DNA of 64,000 nt, taken from Pseudactinotalea suaedae. GTDB taxonomy: Bacteria > Actinomycetota > Actinomycetes > Actinomycetales > Beutenbergiaceae. The stretch spans positions 1 to 64,000 of the forward strand of contig NZ_WNXY01000014.1 in assembly GCF_009733815.1 (NCBI RefSeq). The letters are read 5' to 3'. Made by a program: the position numbers and the translations under genes. The notes beneath the pieces were generated by a model. The model ran no database searches. It worked only from the letters and a program-made list of their open reading frames with translations, and was not told the DNA's origin. Numbering within the stretch: the first letter of the stretch is position 1; every line of letters begins with the position of its first letter. Shown in pieces: positions 50,444 through 59,086 of the stretch.

Positions 50444-53400
50444 AGCACCTCCGCGCCACTCACGCCAGCAGCAGCCATCGCATCGCCAAGGCTCGTCTTG
50501 ATCTCCGTCGCGAAGAGCCGAGCCACTTCCATCGCGTACCCCGGTGCGGCGTCGACCTGAAGATCGAACTGGTAGGACGCTCCGGACCCGTGGCCTGGTG
50601 CCCCGCCGGCGCTGGTGCTCGGCGCACTCACCGTGCCGGCGCCCGTGGGCATCGAGCGCAAGGTGCCCGCGAGCGCCGAGGCTCGCAGCGCCGCGACGGC
50701 CGCGTGGCCGCCAGCGGCCGCGGTCTCGGCAGCGGACCACATGTGCTCGTTGTTCGACGCCATCAGCGGGATCGAGTCCGACGTCGATGTACCGGGGCCG
50801 GTGATCGGGCCGCCTCCAGCCCGGTAGATCATGTTCTGCGAGGTCGCCGGGCTGTAGTTCGGGTCTGCATTCACGCGCGCCTGGATGGTCAGGTGACGGC
50901 GCCGGTTGATGAAGTCCTGAAGGGCGGCGTCGGCGGGCCCGGTGTCCGCGTCGACATCGAACGTCACGCCCTGCAGCGAGTACTCGTTGATGACGTCCTG
51001 GATCGTCTTCTCACCGGACGCGACTGCGGACGCCGCCTCTGCGGCCGCCTCGGCGCCGAGCTGGGCGCCGATCTGGCCGAGGATCGGCCCGGCTGCGGCT
51101 AGGTTCTCAGCGAACGCCGCGGTGGCGTTGTCGGCCTGCTGCCCGTAGACCGCCTCGAGCCGGGCTAGCTCGTCGTCGGAGGCGTCGACGAGGGCAGCGA
51201 CGAGGGGAGCGCCTTCGGGGCCGAGCGTCGCCAGGTGGTCGAGCACGCCCTGCGAGACCCGGCCCGACAGCAGCAGCATGTTGGCTTCCCATGCCTGCTG
51301 CGCGGCAACCATGGCATCGAGCTCTGCGAGATAGTCGGCCAGCGAGACCGAGAACCCGTCGTAGTAGTCCTGCCACGAGTCCTCGGAGGATTCGGTGGAA
51401 TCAGCGGTCGCCTGCGCTACCTCGGTGTTCTTGTCGATCACCGACTGGTACCCGCCGAGCAGGTCGATGAATGCGCCGTCGGCCTCGGCGTAGGACGCCA
51501 GCAGCTCCTCGTTCGCCGCGGTGAGCGCCTCCGTCTCGGCGGTGGCGGCAGCCGTCGCGGCCGCGGCCTCCTCCTGGCTCTGCGCGGTGCCGCCCGTCGC
51601 CTCCGCGAGATACTCCTGCTGGTCGGTGGCCTCGACCAGTGCGTCGCTGTGCTCGTCCAGGAAGTCGTTCAGCGCGTTCGCCTGCGCCAGGTGCATCGTG
51701 AAGGTGCCGCCCTGCTCGCGGTAGGCGTCCATCTGGGCGTTGACGCGGGCGACGGCGTCGGCGTTGCCCTCGATGTAGCCGCGGGCGTCCTCGGCGCTGA
51801 CGCCGACCTCGTCCATGATTTCCCGGATCGAGGTGCCCATGAGCCGGATGTCGTCGGTCAGCCAGTCGACCTTCGTCGTTGCGAATGCCTCGTTGAGCGT
51901 GCGGGCGGTGTCATCGGTGATCTTGCCCATCTCGTCCAGGCTCGCCCGCAGAGCGTCGGTGCGTTGCTTCGCCTCACCCTGCCGCTGGGTGTAGATCGCG
52001 AGCGCGACACCCGCGGCCGCGAGTGCCGCACCCCAAGGGCCCATCAGCAGGTTCGCGACATTGCCGACGCTGCGGCCGAGCAGTGACGAGCCAGCCCGCA
52101 GCGCGGATACCGTGGCGGTGAGTTCCTTCAGCTTCGGCACCGCCATGAGAGCTCCGCCGGTGAGCAACCCGAGACCGGTCACGCCGGCACCAAGGATGGT
52201 CACGAAACGCTGCCCTGGAGCGTCGAGCGCCGAGAACCCCGCTGCGAACTGGCCGACCACCTTCGTCGCGTCCGCCACAGCGGGGAGGAAAGTGCCGCCG
52301 ATGTCGATCGCGGCGTCCGTGATCTGGTTCCGGGCGACCTGCAGACGGGCCTCAGTGGTCGCGTAGCGCTGGTTCGCCTCATCGATCAGCGCGGTGTTTT
52401 CGTTCCACGCCTGCGCCTGCAGGTCGAGCGAGTCGGTCAGCAGGTCCGTGTTGGCCATCAGCTGCAGCAGGATCCGCTGCTCCTCGCTCGACTTGATGCC
52501 GAGGTCGGTCAGGGTGGTGATGACGTTCCCACCGGACGCCTCGACGCCGTTCAGGCCGTCGGCGAACGACGCCAGCGCGCGGATCGGGTCCTCGCGCCAA
52601 GCGTCGGAGAACTCCTGCGCCGACATGCCCGCGATCCGTGCGAAGCCTTCGACCTCCTCGCCACCGGACTGGACGGCGGAGTAGATGTCCTGCAGCACCC
52701 GCGAGACCACGCCACCGCCGAGCTCGGCCGAGACACCCATCGACGCCAGAGCCGACGCGGTCGCCAGGACCTCACCCTCGGTTGCACCCACGAGCTTGCC
52801 GGCACCGGCGATCCGCTGAGCCATCAGCAGGATCTGCGACTCGGTCGAGGCGCCGGCGTTGCCGAGAGCGACGATCGTCGCGCCGAGCTCGTCGACGTCG
52901 TCGCCGGCGGTGCCCATGATGTTCATCAGCTGGGCGATCGAGGTCGCGGCCTGATCCGCTGACAGGTCGGTGGTCTCACCCAGGTCGATCATGACCCTGG
53001 TGAACTCGGCGACATCCTCCCGCTTCACACCGAGCTGGCCGGCGGCCTCCGCGACTGCAGCGATCTCTGTGTGCGTTGACGGCAGCGTGCGCGCGAGCTG
53101 GCGGAGCTCGCCCTCCAGGGCCGACATCTGCTCCGAGCTACCGTCGGTGGTCTTGCGGACGCCCGCCCAGGCCGACTCCCAGTCGATCGCGGCCGCCGTG
53201 GCGAGGACCAGGCCGGCGGCCGTGGCGCCCGCCAGGCCGAGGATCACCCGACCGGCGCCCTCCATCGCCAACATCTGCCGCTTGTTCGCCGCCTCGATCT
53301 CCGCAGCGCGCTTCTTCGCGGCCTCGGCCATCTCCGCCTCGGCACGCATCTGCATCTGCGCCATGCGCCGGTAGTCGGTCTCGTACTTCGTGACCGCGCG

Positions 53401-53481
53401 GGTGGCGAGGTCGAACCCGGCTCCCTCCCAGGAGGACTCGAGCCGAATGCGAACGTCACGCTGGGCGCCGGTGGTTGCCAA
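50440..53481 (-). CDS. Tail tape measure protein
   Basis: A 1013-residue tape measure, the longest gene of the phage. A charged helical start (about 30-75) is followed by a TP901-type tape-measure core (about 90-420: AWAGVRKTTDG, LSADQAATSIAQLMNIMGT, GGGVVSRVLQDIYS). Hydrophobic stretches occur at about 78-98, 430-455 and 480-500, with Ala-rich coils toward residue 900. At roughly 1.5 angstrom per residue it predicts a tail near 150 nm. It follows the G/GT chaperone region by 24 bp and overlaps the distal tail gene. Confidence 0.92.
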   Translation of the reverse strand: MATTGAQRDVRIRLESSWEGAGFDLATRAVTKYETDYRRMAQMQMRAEAEMAEAAKKRAAEIEAANKRQMLAMEGAGRVILGLAGATAAGLVLATAAAIDWESAWAGVRKTTDGSSEQMSALEGELRQLARTLPSTHTEIAAVAEAAGQLGVKREDVAEFTRVMIDLGETTDLSADQAATSIAQLMNIMGTAGDDVDELGATIVALGNAGASTESQILLMAQRIAGAGKLVGATEGEVLATASALASMGVSAELGGGVVSRVLQDIYSAVQSGGEEVEGFARIAGMSAQEFSDAWREDPIRALASFADGLNGVEASGGNVITTLTDLGIKSSEEQRILLQLMANTDLLTDSLDLQAQAWNENTALIDEANQRYATTEARLQVARNQITDAAIDIGGTFLPAVADATKVVGQFAAGFSALDAPGQRFVTILGAGVTGLGLLTGGALMAVPKLKELTATVSALRAGSSLLGRSVGNVANLLMGPWGAALAAAGVALAIYTQRQGEAKQRTDALRASLDEMGKITDDTARTLNEAFATTKVDWLTDDIRLMGTSIREIMDEVGVSAEDARGYIEGNADAVARVNAQMDAYREQGGTFTMHLAQANALNDFLDEHSDALVEATDQQEYLAEATGGTAQSQEEAAAATAAATAETEALTAANEELLASYAEADGAFIDLLGGYQSVIDKNTEVAQATADSTESSEDSWQDYYDGFSVSLADYLAELDAMVAAQQAWEANMLLLSGRVSQGVLDHLATLGPEGAPLVAALVDASDDELARLEAVYGQQADNATAAFAENLAAAGPILGQIGAQLGAEAAAEAASAVASGEKTIQDVINEYSLQGVTFDVDADTGPADAALQDFINRRRHLTIQARVNADPNYSPATSQNMIYRAGGGPITGPGTSTSDSIPLMASNNEHMWSAAETAAAGGHAAVAALRASALAGTLRSMPTGAGTVSAPSTSAGGAPGHGSGASYQFDLQVDAAPGYAMEVARLFATEIKTSLGDAMAAAGVSGAEVL

Positions 53482-53505
53482 GACTCACCCCCGGGGCTTC
53501 TGACG

Positions 53506-54368
53506 TCAGTGGCCCGGGCTATGCCGGGATCGGGGCGGTGGGTGATTCACGTTCGCCTGGTGCTCTGTGATGCACCGCTGGCAGGTGCCCAGCGACCCGG
53601 TGGCCAGTCGGACCGCTGCGCCGTCGTCGGCCGCTGTGGCGGCCTTCTCGCCCTTCGCGCGGGCTGCGCAGCCGGGACAGACATCGACGTGCGCGTGCAC
53701 CCCGGTCGGGTGCTCCTCGGGGTGGTAACCGCACTGACCGCAGCGGCGCTGCTCGTGCGCCTGCCACTCCAGCGCCGCGTCCTGGCTGGTCTGCGGCCAG
53801 GACAGGAACTCATCGAGCGGGATACCCTTCGGCCCGCAGTAGCGCATGCGAGCCGCGAACAGGTGGTCCCGGGTCAGTCTTTTCCCAGGCGGCCCCGCGG
53901 CGGGGAGAAGTTGAGGCGCCAGCACGCCACGTACATGGCCTCACGCTCACCGAGCGCCCACTTCTTCGACTCGAATTGCTCCGCCCACCAGGCCGGGTCC
54001 TTCAGCTCGGGATCGATGACGCACGCCGCGACCAGAGCGGGTCGGAACGTCTCGACGTCGAGCTCGCCGTCCTCGCCGGCGTACTCGGCCAGCAGCTCCT
54101 CGAACTCCGCCGGCTCCAGCGCTACGAGCTCCACCGGCTCGAAGCACTCCTCGACGCGCGCGAGCGCCCCGTCGTAGACCTCCTGAGCTTCCAGGGTGGC
54201 CTGCGACGGGGCGCCAGCGCCGGCCTGCGCGTCTCTGGCCGTCTCAGCCGTGAGGAACGTCCGCGCGTCCTCCAGGGCCTCCTCAGCCTGCGTGGGGTCA
54301 GCGAGCGGGACACGGAAGATCGTCGTCGAGCGACGCTCCTTGCCCTCGATCCGGTCCCGCGCGCCCAT
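53506..54368 (-). CDS. Tail assembly chaperone gpGT, -1 frameshift fusion
   Basis: Full frameshifted product of about 287 residues: the first 163 residues of the G protein, then 124 from the -1 frame starting RLTRDHLFAARMRY. The T part holds CxxC pairs (RRCGQCGYH, VCPGCAA, TCQRC) that may bind zinc. The second frame has no ATG of its own before the overlap (it opens with CTG), so it can be made only by the shift. Lambda-type gpGT recruits tail-tube subunits to the tape measure, and the gene order (tail tube, G/GT, tape measure) is conserved. Confidence 0.85.
53874..54368 (-). CDS. Tail assembly chaperone gpG
   Basis: A 164-residue acidic, helical protein (MGARDRIEGKERRSTTIFRV..., LVALEPAEFEELLAEYAGEDGELD, PAWWAEQFESKKWALGEREAMYVACWRLNF) ending LGKD at a slippery sequence. 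It is the unshifted tail-chaperone product between the tail-tube and tape-measure genes and binds the tape measure during assembly. Its ATG overlaps the tail-tube stop (TGATG). Confidence 0.85.
   Translation of the reverse strand: MGARDRIEGKERRSTTIFRVPLADPTQAEEALEDARTFLTAETARDAQAGAGAPSQATLEAQEVYDGALARVEECFEPVELVALEPAEFEELLAEYAGEDGELDVETFRPALVAACVIDPELKDPAWWAEQFESKKWALGEREAMYVACWRLNFSPPRGRLGKD
53880..53886 (-). promoter_or_regulatory. Programmed -1 ribosomal frameshift site GGGAAAA
   Basis: Read on the minus strand, the 0-frame codons are CTG GGA AAA GAC TGA. G-GGA-AAA is the canonical X-XXY-YYZ heptamer. A slip of -1 continues as AGA CTG ACC into the second open frame. It sits two codons before the 0-frame stop, the usual place in siphophage G/GT genes. 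Confidence 0.9.
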
Positions 54369-54853
54369 CAGGCAGCGGCGGCAGGGAGGGTGACCTGGCG
54401 CGGCTTGTTTGGGATCGAGTAGGACACCGTCAGACGGTGCTCCTGCTCGGCCACCGTCCGCAGCGGCGTGATCGCCGAGACCGTCGCCGGGAACAGCTGG
54501 GCCGGGTAGCCGGGCTCGTCACCGCCATCGGCGATCAGGAGGAACCCCTTGTCGCCCACGTCGTGCACGGTGCGGACGTCCTGCCCGTCGAGCGAGGCGG
54601 CGTAAGTGATCGTCGCGGCCTGCATCGAGGTGCGGCCCGTCATCGACGGGGAGAACCTGGACCCGAGCGTGTTCACGCTGAATGCGTTCGGGGTCGGGTC
54701 CCACCCGGCGAGGTCGACGATCTCGTTGGCGAGCTCGGTGCCCGCGGTGATCTCCGGACGCGTGGGCTCGGTGCCTGCCACAGCGGGCAGCCAGAAGACC
54801 TTGGAGATCTCGACCGCGAAGAAGCGGTCCGACTCCGGGATGGTGGTGCTCAT
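54368..54853 (-). CDS. Major tail tube protein
   Basis: A 161-residue beta-rich protein (FFAVEISKVFWLPAVAG, LANEIVDLAGWDPTPNAFSVNTLGSRFSPSMTGRTSMQAATI, DKGFLLIADGGDEPGYPAQLFPATVSAITP). Size, position before the G/GT chaperones and the closing strand pattern match the phage tail tube family (phage_tail_2-like). The ATG overlaps the preceding stop (ATGA) and the stop overlaps gpG. Confidence 0.85.
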   Translation of the reverse strand: MSTTIPESDRFFAVEISKVFWLPAVAGTEPTRPEITAGTELANEIVDLAGWDPTPNAFSVNTLGSRFSPSMTGRTSMQAATITYAASLDGQDVRTVHDVGDKGFLLIADGGDEPGYPAQLFPATVSAITPLRTVAEQEHRLTVSYSIPNKPRQVTLPAAAA

Positions 54854-55065
54854 GCCTGTTCTCCGTTCTCGGGGTTGGAGCCGCCCTCACCGGGCGATCC
54901 GTTGTCGCCAGCCGGCGGCTGGTCGGTCGTGGCGTCGGCGAGCGCCCAGCCCGCCTGACGGTGATGGGGGATCGTGGGCTTGCTCATCCACGCCGTGTTA
55001 CCGGAGGCCGCGTGCTTCATCAGCACCCGGCCATCGCGCGAGATCGCGCGCTTCTTGCGAGCCAT
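54850..55065 (-). CDS. Small basic phage protein
   Basis: A 71-residue protein beginning MARKKRAISRDGRVLMKHAASGN and ending in a Gly/Pro/Asn-rich tail. GAGGAG precedes the ATG at 55065, and the stop overlaps the tail-tube start. A short conserved phage protein between connector and tail tube; function unknown. Confidence 0.7.
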   Translation of the reverse strand: MARKKRAISRDGRVLMKHAASGNTAWMSKPTIPHHRQAGWALADATTDQPPAGDNGSPGEGGSNPENGEQA

Positions 55066-55076
55066 CGGTGGTCTCC

Positions 55077-55520
55077 TCAGAGGTTGTTCTCGGACAGCGC
55101 TTGGCTGGCGGCCGTCGCGACCGCGCGCTGCAGGCGCGGAGCGGCCGCGGTGGCAGCCGGGACCAGATAGGGGCGGGCGTCTTCGGCGACCCACACGGTG
55201 GGCCGGTTGGGCTGCTCGAACACCGGGTGCCGGAACGTGGCGCCGACCATGCCTTCGTAGACGCGGCCGTGCGGGGCCGCGTTGCGATCGACTCGGATGA
55301 CCACCCCGGGGTTGGATCCGCTGAGGGTGACCTGGAGGCGCATCGCTCGCGGGATCCGGCTCGACCATGAAGCGTTCGCGCGTGCATCGGCGAGCACCTG
55401 CGATCCCTCGCTTCGCATCACAGCGCGGGTGCCGCGCTGGATGGTCTTCGGTGCGCTGGAGAGGTCGCGAAGCAGCCGCCGCAGCTGCCCGACTGTCACG
55501 TCTCCGGTGCTCGCGGTCAC
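55077..55520 (-). CDS. HK97 gp10-like head-tail connector
   Basis: A 147-residue protein of the HK97_gp10 type: an N-terminal helix (VGQLRRLLRDLSSAPKTIQRGTRAVM), a SRIPRAM turn, a GVVIRVDRNAAPHGRVYEG strand region and a basic, Ala-rich C-terminal helix. GTG at 55520 overlaps the previous stop (GTGA). These proteins help close the head-tail joint or complete the tail. Confidence 0.78.
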   Translation of the reverse strand: MTASTGDVTVGQLRRLLRDLSSAPKTIQRGTRAVMRSEGSQVLADARANASWSSRIPRAMRLQVTLSGSNPGVVIRVDRNAAPHGRVYEGMVGATFRHPVFEQPNRPTVWVAEDARPYLVPAATAAAPRLQRAVATAASQALSENNL

Positions 55521-56002
55521 AGCAAGCACGTCGCTTCGACGGCGAACAGGACGTTCACGGTGGCGCCGGCTTGGTGCAGCACCGGGATCCACTCGTGCTG
55601 GCCCGAGAGTCCAGCCCGCGACCAAATCGGGCGCTTCACGGACTGGTCTCGCAGTGCGTCGTCGATACCGGCGAGCACCGTGGTGGCGGCGGTGCGTAGC
55701 CGCGCGAGCACGCCGTCATCGGAGTCGCCGGTGGACATCGTCAGCAAGCAGCTGATGGTGACTCGCTCGATGGTGCGTGTGCGGCCGAGCCCGGCAGCTG
55801 GTTCGATTGCTGCCGCGTAACCGGGTCGCTCGGGTCCGTCCGTGAGGCCGACACAGATCGCGTTCTCCATGACGTATCCGACCTTCGGGCCGTCGAGGAC
55901 CTGGAACTTGCTGCCGTCCCCGAGCGGGTCCGCAGTAGCCACGTCGCCGACGAGCGTTAGGACGGCGTCGAGGACCTCGCCGATTCGAGTGACCTGGCCC
56001 AT
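55517..56002 (-). CDS. Head-tail joining / tail terminator-like protein
   Basis: A 161-residue protein starting MGQVTRIGEVLDAVLTLVGD, with a central ERVTISCLLTMSTGDSDDGVLARLR region and a C-terminal VLHQAGATVNVLFAVEATCLL strand. Position (between the gp6-like and gp10-like connectors) and size suggest a head-closure or tail-terminator protein. Its start overlaps the previous stop (TGATG) and its stop overlaps the gp10-like GTG. Confidence 0.7.
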   Translation of the reverse strand: MGQVTRIGEVLDAVLTLVGDVATADPLGDGSKFQVLDGPKVGYVMENAICVGLTDGPERPGYAAAIEPAAGLGRTRTIERVTISCLLTMSTGDSDDGVLARLRTAATTVLAGIDDALRDQSVKRPIWSRAGLSGQHEWIPVLHQAGATVNVLFAVEATCLL

Positions 56003-56544
56003 CAGCCGATCCCCGGGACCACGTAGGGCTCGATCAGCTGCTTGGCGCGGTGCGGGATGGCGAACCCGATGGCGGGCCGGTCGCCCTCCTGGCGCCCGTA
56101 GGCGGCCTGTCGGGGGCCGACGCCGCCGGTGCCGCGCTGGATGCCGAACAGGTGCTCGGCGATGATCTTGACCGCCAGCTCGAGCGACTCGGACGCCTTC
56201 GGCAGGTTCAGCGAGACGGTCCACGAGCCGCCCTTGACGCGAGGCACGGTGATGATGCCCGATCGGCCGTTTACGTCGCAGTCGGCGAGCTCCACGGTGT
56301 TGCCGTGCGGGTCGGTGACGGTCAGGATCGCGTCCTGGTCGAGGCGGATGTACGGCAGCACCAGCGCTCGGCCGGAGGCGTACACGCGAACGTTGGTGGG
56401 CGGTGCGTCCGGTGCGGCGGTCATGACGATGCCGGTCTTCTCGCGGACGTAGTCGTTCGCGGCGGCGAGCGCCTCCTCGAGGATCTCGTCCTGATCGGCG
56501 GTGGTGATCCGCATGAATGTCTTCAGATCGTCGAGGTCGACCAC
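56002..56544 (-). CDS. HK97 gp6-like head-tail connector
   Basis: A 180-residue connector. The start MVDLDDLKTFMRITTADQDEILEEALAAANDYVREKTGIV is the helical signature of the gp6-like/DNA-packaging family that docks on the portal. A beta part (DAILTVTDPHGNTVEL) and a helical ending (AVKIIAEHLFGIQRG) follow. The start is a GTG at 56544 with GGAGG overlapping the stop of a short upstream gene. Confidence 0.85.
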   Translation of the reverse strand: MVDLDDLKTFMRITTADQDEILEEALAAANDYVREKTGIVMTAAPDAPPTNVRVYASGRALVLPYIRLDQDAILTVTDPHGNTVELADCDVNGRSGIITVPRVKGGSWTVSLNLPKASESLELAVKIIAEHLFGIQRGTGGVGPRQAAYGRQEGDRPAIGFAIPHRAKQLIEPYVVPGIG

Positions 56545-56548
56545 AGCG

Positions 56549-56710
56549 TCACCTCCGCTCGCTCTCGGACGGCTCCTGCGGGCGCATCACCTCAGCCGCG
56601 GCCTCGCGCTCGGGCCGCTCGGGTCGTTCGGTCTCGCGCGGCGAGGTGACCTCGCCGCGGCCCTGGCGGCGGTCCTTACCGTGACGCCGCCAGGGCCGGG
56701 GCTCGGACAT
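56549..56710 (-). CDS. Short charged phage protein (53 residues)
   Basis: A 53-codon frame starting MSEPRPWRRHGKDRRQGRGE and rich in Arg/Glu/Pro, ending SESERR. Its ATG (56710) overlaps the stop of the preceding small gene (TGATG), and its own stop is fused to the Shine-Dalgarno of the gp6-like gene. This chain of overlaps is the main evidence that it is real. No function is recognised. Confidence 0.55.
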   Translation of the reverse strand: MSEPRPWRRHGKDRRQGRGEVTSPRETERPERPEREAAAEVMRPQEPSESERR

Positions 56711-56901
56711 CAGACCTGGTCGACCTGGTCCTGGAGCTCGGCGGAGACCTTGTCGGCCGACGCCTTCTCCTCCTTCTGCGCCTTCGCACCGTCCTCGTCG
56801 AGGGTGACGAAGCCGGCGGTCTGGTCCGGGGTGCCGTCCGCGCGGAGCGAGGGCACCGCGACGATGTCCACCGGGGTGTCGGTCTTGCTCTTGCTGGCCA
56901 T
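56710..56901 (-). CDS. Small phage protein after the capsid gene
   Basis: A 63-residue protein beginning MASKSKTDTPVDIVAVPSLRADG with a C-terminal charged coiled stretch (DGAKAQKEEKASADKVSAELQDQVDQV). GAGGAGG-like sequence precedes the ATG. It follows the capsid gene after a strong hairpin. Function unknown; perhaps a capsid accessory. Confidence 0.7.
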   Translation of the reverse strand: MASKSKTDTPVDIVAVPSLRADGTPDQTAGFVTLDEDGAKAQKEEKASADKVSAELQDQVDQV

Positions 56902-56940
56902 GCTGACCTCCTCAGGTCATCGGGTCGTGCTGGTGGTGCG

Positions 56941-56978
56941 GCGACCGGGCGCGGGCTATCTCTCCCGCGCCCGGTCGC
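56941..56978. terminator. 15-bp hairpin after the capsid gene
   Basis: GCGACCGGGCGCGGG (56941-56955) pairs perfectly with CCCGCGCCCGGTCGC (56964-56978) around an 8-nt loop, 7 bp past the capsid stop. As late genes continue beyond it, it is probably a partial terminator or RNA-stabilising end that sets capsid against downstream expression. Confidence 0.75.
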
Positions 56979-56984
56979 TGCCGG

Positions 56985-58241
56985 CTACTCGGCGGTGCCC
57001 GCGACCAGGGCCGCCGCGGCGTTGGTGTCCTGCACCATGCCGTTGAGGCGCTGGAAGCCGAGGAACCCGACCTGCAGGTAGTCGGCGTAGCGCTCGGTGA
57101 GCCGCAGCACCTGGCCACCGCGGACGCGGCGGATCAGGTAGGCGGCGCGGATGTCGCCGAACACGACCGACCTGGAGTCGGCCGCGAGCGCCGCGAACGA
57201 GTTGTCCACGGTGTAGGGGTGGCCGTTGATCGTCGACGGCACGCCGCCGGCGAGCGCCGGGACCCACAGCGGGCGCTGCTGCCCGTCCTTGAGCTTGCGG
57301 ATGCCGCGCAGTGCGCTGTCGGCGATGATGTACCGCTGGTTGCCGTTGCGGTACGCCGGGTCGATCGAGTGCTCGAGGTCGACGAGGTTGTCGAACGTGA
57401 TCGCTCCATCGGTGCCGGAGTAGACGACCTTGGTGAGACCCGTGACCAGGCCCTGCGGCTGACCGGAGCCGGTGCCGACCGCGAAGTGGATCGCGGCGGC
57501 GCGGGCGATGCGCTCACCGAGCTTGCGGGCCAGCCACGAGTCGAGGTCGATGCCGGAGTCCTGCAGCAGCTGGAACGAGGCACGGACGATCTTCGAGGTG
57601 TACATGTACGTCGCGAAGCTCGCCTGGCCGAACGCCACGTCCTGCTCGGTGACCTGGGTGTTCTCGGCGACGATGGCACCGACGTTGCCGGTGTCGTCGT
57701 TGGTCGGCCACAGCATCTCCTGACCGGAGTCGGTGTCGATGACCTCGGCGTGCTGCATGAGGCCGCCGTAGGCCTTCTGCACCTCGGTCATCTTGTCGAG
57801 GAACTCCTTGGGCACGGTGTACCCGCCCGCGGAGCCGGTCGTGGTCGCGAGGGCCCGGTCCTCGACGAAGCCCTGCTCGAGCATGCGCTGCTCGTCGGGG
57901 TTGAGGCGGCCGATACCGCGGCGCAGGAACGAGCTGAACGCCGACCGGTAGGCGGCGGGCAGGTCGTCCTCCGGGTCGCCCTCGCCGGCGCCGGGGCGCG
58001 GGCTGGTGCCGCGCTGGTCGCTCGCCGGGGTGTTCATCGCGGCGGCGAGGCGCTCGGAGCGCTCCTCCTCCTCGATGTCGCGGGAGAGCTTCTCGACGTC
58101 GTCGAGCGAGCGGGTGTAGCTCTCGCCGTCCTCCTTGGTCGGCTCGTAGCCGTCCGCGGCGCGGCGGGCCTGGATGTCCTGCACCTGCTGCCAGGCGGTC
58201 GCCCGCTTGTCGAGCAAGGTGCGCATGCGTGCGCTGGTCAT
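56985..58241 (-). CDS. Major capsid protein, HK97 family
   Basis: A 418-residue capsid protein. The N-terminal delta domain (about 1-110) is helical and charged (LLDKRATAWQQVQDIQARRAAD, KLSRDIEEEERSERLAAAMN) and would be removed by the prohead protease. The mature HK97 fold follows: GGYTVPKEFLDKMTEVQKAYGG, LWPTNDDTGNVGAIV, FATYMYTSKIVRASFQLLQDSGIDLDSWL, LVDLEHSIDPAYRNGNQRYIIADSALRGI and a SVVFGDIRAAYLIR closing strand. It follows the protease gene by 53 bp. Confidence 0.95.
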   Translation of the reverse strand: MTSARMRTLLDKRATAWQQVQDIQARRAADGYEPTKEDGESYTRSLDDVEKLSRDIEEEERSERLAAAMNTPASDQRGTSPRPGAGEGDPEDDLPAAYRSAFSSFLRRGIGRLNPDEQRMLEQGFVEDRALATTTGSAGGYTVPKEFLDKMTEVQKAYGGLMQHAEVIDTDSGQEMLWPTNDDTGNVGAIVAENTQVTEQDVAFGQASFATYMYTSKIVRASFQLLQDSGIDLDSWLARKLGERIARAAAIHFAVGTGSGQPQGLVTGLTKVVYSGTDGAITFDNLVDLEHSIDPAYRNGNQRYIIADSALRGIRKLKDGQQRPLWVPALAGGVPSTINGHPYTVDNSFAALAADSRSVVFGDIRAAYLIRRVRGGQVLRLTERYADYLQVGFLGFQRLNGMVQDTNAAAALVAGTAE

Positions 58242-58294
58242 GATGCTGTCCTTCCGGGACGTGTGGTGTTGGGGGTTCCGCGAGAACGCGGGTG

Positions 58295-59086
58295 CTACCG
58301 GCCGAGGCTGGGGTAGCGGGCGTTGAGCGCCTTGGCGCGCTCGTCCTGCATCGCGAGAACCCGGGTGGCATCAGCCGGCGCGGGCTCGGTGCTGGTGTCC
58401 CGGGTGGCGTCAGCCGGCGCGGGACGGTCCCCGCCAGTGGCGGGGGAGTCGGTGGTGCGGCCGCGTGCGACGCGAACCTCGTCGACCATCGCTCGGAGGC
58501 CGGCGTCGGTGTCCTCGTAGGCGGGGAACGTGACGCCGGAGACCTCGAGCAGCTTGACCTCGATGATGCGGCGCAGCTCGGCGGCGTGGGTCTCGGTCTT
58601 GCCGTCGGGGCCGGTGACCTCGACGTCGATGCTCGACCACTCGTCTCGGACGACGATGAAGCCGAACGACATCCCGGTGATGCGCCGCTTCTCCAGGTTG
58701 CGCGCGAAATCGCGGACGTAGGAGACCTCCTGGTCGAGGTCGGCGTCGACGGCGAGGCCGATGTCGTCTGTGGACAGCCGCAGGTCGCCGGCGGTGACCC
58801 GGCCGACGAGCATCCGTGTGTCGTGGTCGACGAGGAACCGCGCGTCGCCCTCGGCGAGGGTCTTGTCGAACGCACCGCGGGCGATCTCCTCGTACCAACC
58901 CCACCGGAGCGGGTTCCCGATCGCGGTGCGTGAGTCGAAGACGGCCGCGTGCCCGACGAACCGCGGGGCAGCCTCCTCGTCGGCCGCGCGCACGATCCGG
59001 GCGTCGGTCTCGTCGAGCGGCCGGGTGCGCACTTCCGTGACCTGGGAGCCGCCCGCAGCGCGGACGGGCTCACTGAGCGTCGTCAT
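58295..59086 (-). CDS. HK97-type prohead protease (S78)
   Basis: A 263-residue maturation protease. RFVGHAAVFDSRTAIGN starts the domain. Catalytic candidates are His88 (FLVDHDTRMLVGR), Ser140 (ITGMSFGF) and Glu181 (LLEVSGVTFPAY), the S78 triad in its normal order and spacing. The tail after about 205 is Pro/Asp/Thr-rich and degenerate (repeated PADATR). It cuts the capsid delta domain inside the prohead. Its start overlaps the portal gene by 17 bp. Confidence 0.93.
   Translation of the reverse strand: MTTLSEPVRAAGGSQVTEVRTRPLDETDARIVRAADEEAAPRFVGHAAVFDSRTAIGNPLRWGWYEEIARGAFDKTLAEGDARFLVDHDTRMLVGRVTAGDLRLSTDDIGLAVDADLDQEVSYVRDFARNLEKRRITGMSFGFIVVRDEWSSIDVEVTGPDGKTETHAAELRRIIEVKLLEVSGVTFPAYEDTDAGLRAMVDEVRVARGRTTDSPATGGDRPAPADATRDTSTEPAPADATRVLAMQDERAKALNARYPSLGR

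Noticed and set aside
53506-53925. Independent gene for a 139-residue Cys-rich protein
   Set aside because: It has no ATG or GTG start before the overlap (opens with CTG) and no Shine-Dalgarno; the slippery heptamer explains it as the -1 part of gpGT.
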